Origin: Candidatus Cloacimonadota bacterium
Lineage (GTDB): Bacteria > Cloacimonadota > Cloacimonadia > Cloacimonadales > Cloacimonadaceae
Direction of reading: 5' to 3'
DNA length: 8,202 bases
Assembly (NCBI GenBank): GCA_028703735.1
Contig: JAQVMI010000069.1
Span: 1-8,202 of the forward strand
Shown: one piece after another, positions 4,926 to 8,202 of the stretch
How the letters are laid out: each line of letters begins with the position of its first letter
Numbering within the stretch: the first letter of the stretch is position 1
The notes under the pieces: generated by a model
What the model was told of the DNA's origin: nothing
Seen by the model: only the letters and a program-made list of their open reading frames with translations
Database searches by the model: none
Program-made: the position numbers and the translations under genes

Positions 4926-6788
4926 TTAGGGATAAATCAGGCTACAAGGCTCTGAAACCTTCACCCAATATGCCTTTCCGGGTTGCAATTGGCTAAGGGT
5001 TCCTCCGCTACCGGCTATCCAGGCATTATTGGTATCACGCACTTCCTGCACATGAGAATAAATATTGGCTAAAGCTGTGCTGATGGACATTGTGGTATCC
5101 GGAAGGTAAGAAACAAGATTCCACCCTGCTTGAAGTGATTGAGGATTAGCAGCGCAGCTAAGAAGCTGTCCCTGCACATTTAGCGTGGCAGAGCTGGTGT
5201 TATTCACCCAATATCCTTTGGCAGATTCCAAAGAACCAAGAGTATTAAAATAGCTCTCCATACCTGGAGAATATGTTTTATAATTATTCTTGATCTGCTG
5301 CAAATTGTTGCCAAACACGCTGGTGAAATCGTTACTTCCCAGATCAATGTTAAAGCTTAGTAAATTCCAGCCAGGTTGCAGGCTGATATTCTGTGTGTGA
5401 GCTATTTCACCCAAGGTTATATCCAGAGGAGTTTTGGTATCTGCATTCACAACCACTCCGCTAACTATTTTATCCGGATATCCGCTTGCCGAAATGGTTA
5501 GAGAATAGGTTCCCGGATTCAGGTAGCGGTAAAAATCACCCTTGGCTGGATCGGTGATAACGGTGGAATAGGTATCATCATGCCCTGCTATGCTAATTGT
5601 AGCCTGCAAGGGATTGCCATAAGGATCGTGAACTATGCCATGTATGCCGTATAAGGATTCTTCCAGATACGAAAGCATGGCATCGTAATTGGCATTCCAA
5701 TAGCCAGGTAAGGTAGAAGCTGCGGGCAGTTTGACGGAACTTATTTCTATGGTGACTTCGCGACCATGATTAAACATGTTTACCCAATCCTGCCTGCCAC
5801 CATCAATTACATACCATTCTGCACCATTTGTGATGCCATTGGAGGATAATCCGGTAAAATAGCCGGCAGTTCCATTGGCTATGGCACTATTGGCATAAGA
5901 TAGGCTGCTGGAGATATACCAGGCATCGTCTGGATGAAGAGAGTAAGTGTAATCCCAAGGATAGTTTACTACTTCTTCGCCACCATGGAAATTGGCACCA
6001 AACACAAAGTGATGACTTTGCATGAAGTTCATCATGTTTGTAGTTTCTATCTGGCGTGGTTGACCGCTTGGCTGTCCACCACCCAAAACAGGGAAGTTTC
6101 GGTTAAGATCATAGCCATTTCCATTCGCACGGCGAGCACTGCTAACAGAGGAGTTTCCTCCATAATAAGTGCCATCCGGGTTTGTGTTTGGGCTAATCCA
6201 AAGCTCCATGTTGTTCACGATATTGGTGATGCGGGGATCGGTTCCATAGCTGCTAAGCAAGGTGTCGATAAGGCGAAGCGAAAGGACAAAGCCAACAGCT
6301 TCATCACCATGCATGGTGCTGCTGTACATTACTTCCGGTTCGGCTTCATGAGTGCTTACGTTATCCGAGATCTTGGCAAACAGCACCTTACGTCCGTTTA
6401 CTGTGGTGCCTGTATCCACTATTTGGCAAAGGTTTGGATAGTTTGTGGCAAAGGCATTCATGGTAGCCACATAAGCTTCATAAGTGGGGTATGAATCCCA
6501 CAGGCGGGTTTGCTGCACAGAAGTACTCATCACAGGGGCAAAAAGGCTGGAAGGAGCAGGAAGGAGCCGGGTTTTGTAGCCCAGCTCCTGAAATGCTTTC
6601 CATTCTTCATCATTGGCATAGGCATATACCCAATTGCCCTTGATTTTATCTATGGAGATTACCTTGCTAATGTTTTTCAATTCGGCTTTGTTAAGCAGTT
6701 CGAACTGAAAGTAATACTGGTTCCATTCCCTGGCACCTAAGCCAAGAGCTAAGGTTATCAGTAGGGCTATAAACAGGTATTTCTTCAT
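4926..6788 (-). CDS. Secreted M14 zinc carboxypeptidase with GWNL C-terminal repeats
   Basis: A 620-residue exported metallopeptidase that should remove C-terminal residues from peptides. A signal peptide (KK, then hydrophobic residues 4-18) probably ends near LGA-R at 19/20. Residues 20-90 look like a small N-terminal or pro-region. The M14 domain spans about 95-380. Zinc ligands are His160 and Glu163 (MHGDEAVG) and His268 (NFHGGEE). Substrate-carboxylate residues are Arg219/220 and Asn229-Arg230 (DLNRNFP). The catalytic base is Glu348 (EVTIEIS). GAEWYVIDGGRQDW and a following transthyretin-like beta domain (381-458) mark the CPN/CPE/CPD-like M14B type. Two GWNL repeats end the protein (about 467-542 and 548-620), with GWNLLSF...GYWV and GWNLVSY...AYWV. 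The ATG overlaps the upstream TGA (ATGA), and AAAGGA precedes it by 6 bases, so it is translationally coupled. Exact specificity is unknown. Confidence 0.93.
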   Translation of the reverse strand: MKKYLFIALLITLALGLGAREWNQYYFQFELLNKAELKNISKVISIDKIKGNWVYAYANDEEWKAFQELGYKTRLLPAPSSLFAPVMSTSVQQTRLWDSYPTYEAYVATMNAFATNYPNLCQIVDTGTTVNGRKVLFAKISDNVSTHEAEPEVMYSSTMHGDEAVGFVLSLRLIDTLLSSYGTDPRITNIVNNMELWISPNTNPDGTYYGGNSSVSSARRANGNGYDLNRNFPVLGGGQPSGQPRQIETTNMMNFMQSHHFVFGANFHGGEEVVNYPWDYTYSLHPDDAWYISSSLSYANSAIANGTAGYFTGLSSNGITNGAEWYVIDGGRQDWVNMFNHGREVTIEISSVKLPAASTLPGYWNANYDAMLSYLEESLYGIHGIVHDPYGNPLQATISIAGHDDTYSTVITDPAKGDFYRYLNPGTYSLTISASGYPDKIVSGVVVNADTKTPLDITLGEIAHTQNISLQPGWNLLSFNIDLGSNDFTSVFGNNLQQIKNNYKTYSPGMESYFNTLGSLESAKGYWVNNTSSATLNVQGQLLSCAANPQSLQAGWNLVSYLPDTTMSISTALANIYSHVQEVRDTNNAWIAGSGGTLSQLQPGKAYWVKVSEPCSLIYP

Positions 6789-8202
6789 TTTGTTCCTTTG
6801 GCAGGATTAGTCTGTTCGGCTACCACCTTGTAAAACATTTTGGTGTTGCCGCTATTGATGTCCCAATATAAAGCACTGGTAGAGCCTGCCAGGGTGTAGG
6901 TTCCATAAGGTTCGCTACAGGAATACACCTTGTAGTTATTTGCATTGCTTACTGCATTCCAACTGATACGTGCACCAGATATGGTGCTAATCATTTGCAC
7001 GGTTGGAGCTGCAATTACTGCTTCCAAGGTTCCGTTTAGTGGCACAGGTTCCGTTTCGCCATATACTGCACCGGTTACCATGGGCATTTCTTCTGGAACA
7101 GGATAAATTGCATCAGCGGAATGGGAATAGATTTTGAAGTTTACTGTTTCGCCCGAGGTGGCAAGGTTCACCACCAAAGTAGTGTATGCCACTGAACGGC
7201 GGATTAACACAATTTCGCCTGTACCGCGGCATTCGTTACCCACAAAAGCAGCAACAATATCATTAAGCTGCGCAGGAATACCATCAATTGTAACTACGGC
7301 ATACACTGTAGCTGGATTGGTGGGGTATTCCACTGGCTCCCATTCTGGAATATTAGTAGGTGTAACTATGATATCCACACTGGCGTGGTCATAAAGCTCA
7401 CCATCGAAAACTGTGAAAGTAATGGTCTCTGTTCCAACCCAATTTTGAGCTGCACCAAAGGTTACAGAATTTCCACTTATATCAACAGTTACATTGCTGT
7501 TTCCTGTAACAGATAGAATTAGGTTATCTCCATCAGGATCGCTGATGTAAGAGCTAAAGCTCTGGATAAGGCTTCCATTCTTTTCGAAGGTGAAGCTGGC
7601 AGGAAGGGTAATTTGAGGGGGACGATTGCCAGCTGCTACTTCCATAAGAACCTGAACGGTTTCCAGAGGATTAGTGGGATCGTTAGAACTAATGGATAGC
7701 AGTGCTTCATACTCACCTGCTACCATGCCAACAGCAGAGAAACTGCCGGTGATTGTTTGGTTTGCACCCGCAGCTATTGTGCCGGACAAGGGGGATGCGC
7801 TAATCCATGTAACTGGAGGAGCGTCTGCTTCAAGAGTAATGCTTCCATTCAGGGTGTGCGGTTCTGCGCCATAGTTGTCACCTGTAAGGGTGTAAGGAAT
7901 GTTCATGGGTGAGTCATAACCTGCGGGAACACTTACACTCACTGTTGCTGTGGCAAAGTTTCCGTTTCCGTAGATAACTCCATATCCGTTGGCGGTTTCG
8001 CCAAACCAGGTGATGGTAACACCGGTGCCCGTTGTAACGTCGGGAACCATTTCTCCGCCGGTACCACCAACAAAGTTGGTTGCGCTGTTCACGGTTACGC
8101 CAGCGGGGAATTGGATTATAACATATTGCATCCAGTCAGAATCCGGGCTGGCATTAGTTGCGGTAAACGTCCAATTCTGGGTTGCGCCGGGAACGAACAG
8201 TT
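6785..8202 (-). CDS. Exported multidomain Ig-like / cadherin-like / FnIII protein (5' end outside window)
   Basis: 471 residues are visible. The frame stays open past the ATG at 8131 to the right edge (PGATQNWTFTATNAS... before it), so that ATG is internal and the true start lies outside. Domains by visible residue: about 1-127, a beta-rich domain (QFPAGVTVNSATNF, GYGVIYGNGNF); about 128-190, an Ig-like/ASH-type domain (WISASPLSGTIAAGANQT, LLSISSNDPTNP); about 192-281, a cadherin-like domain (NRPPQI, DPDGDNLILSVTG, WVGTETITFTVFDG); about 285-390, a domain with DIVAAFVGNECRG; and about 395-471, fibronectin type III, ending in AEQTNPAKGTK. No C-terminal sorting signal or membrane anchor is seen. 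It is probably a secreted or surface adhesion or scaffold protein, first in a coupled pair with the M14 peptidase. The substrate is unknown. Confidence 0.88.
   Translation of the reverse strand, partial: LFVPGATQNWTFTATNASPDSDWMQYVIIQFPAGVTVNSATNFVGGTGGEMVPDVTTGTGVTITWFGETANGYGVIYGNGNFATATVSVSVPAGYDSPMNIPYTLTGDNYGAEPHTLNGSITLEADAPPVTWISASPLSGTIAAGANQTITGSFSAVGMVAGEYEALLSISSNDPTNPLETVQVLMEVAAGNRPPQITLPASFTFEKNGSLIQSFSSYISDPDGDNLILSVTGNSNVTVDISGNSVTFGAAQNWVGTETITFTVFDGELYDHASVDIIVTPTNIPEWEPVEYPTNPATVYAVVTIDGIPAQLNDIVAAFVGNECRGTGEIVLIRRSVAYTTLVVNLATSGETVNFKIYSHSADAIYPVPEEMPMVTGAVYGETEPVPLNGTLEAVIAAPTVQMISTISGARISWNAVSNANNYKVYSCSEPYGTYTLAGSTSALYWDINSGNTKMFYKVVAEQTNPAKGTK
6793..6799 (-). promoter_or_regulatory. 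Shine-Dalgarno of the carboxypeptidase gene
   Basis: AAAGGAA on the minus strand, 4 bases before the ATG (6788) and inside the end of the upstream gene. It supports the chosen start and coupling through the ATGA overlap. Confidence 0.6.

Noticed and set aside
5934..6494. Plus-strand open frame of 186 codons opposite the carboxypeptidase
   Set aside because: It is antisense to the conserved M14 domain, and its composition is explained by the codons of the real gene.
8129..8131. ATG at 8131 as the start of the Ig-like protein
   Set aside because: The same frame continues to the window edge with domain-like sequence and there is no ribosome site or signal peptide at this ATG, so it is internal.

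Overview
The window looks like a piece of a Gram-negative-type bacterial chromosome. The exported multidomain Ig/fibronectin protein, the secreted M14 carboxypeptidase ending in GWNL-type repeats, and the general style of the proteins suggest Candidatus Cloacimonadota (Cloacimonas-like) or a close relative. This is inference from protein style only. No phage, transposase, CRISPR, tRNA or rRNA gene is visible.

Layout. (1) 3-899, + strand: the C-terminal 298 residues of an RNase E/G family ribonuclease (rng-like), running in from the left edge. (2) 900-1082: a convergent gap filled by two nested sets of inverted repeats. (3) 1083-1415, - strand: a small cysteine-rich DUF3795-type protein. (4) 1416-1702: an A/T- and pyrimidine-rich spacer with short direct repeats. 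(5) 1703-3010, - strand: trmFO, the folate/FAD-dependent tRNA m5U54 methyltransferase. (6) 3149-4402, + strand: a 12-helix MFS transporter, divergent from trmFO; its best start is a TTG at 3149, supported by a strong Shine-Dalgarno. (7) 4403-4925: a 523-base non-coding stretch with two ~90-base structured direct repeats, a segment bounded by exact 13-base inverted repeats, and a likely terminator for the - strand operon. (8) 4926-6788 and 6785-8202, both - strand: a secreted M14 zinc carboxypeptidase and, just upstream of it in the same operon (ATGA overlap), a large surface or secreted Ig-like/cadherin-like/FnIII protein whose N-terminus lies beyond the right edge.

How the genes fit together. 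rng and trmFO are RNA-metabolism housekeeping genes and the MFS protein is an unassigned exporter or importer. The peptidase and the Ig/FnIII protein are translationally coupled and probably form an exported pair that works on extracellular protein or peptide. The most unusual material is non-coding: the repeat cluster at 4472-4900. Its two copies differ only in predicted loops and linkers, which suggests either a mobile palindromic repeat family or a structured RNA. I found no clear new defence or biosynthetic system.
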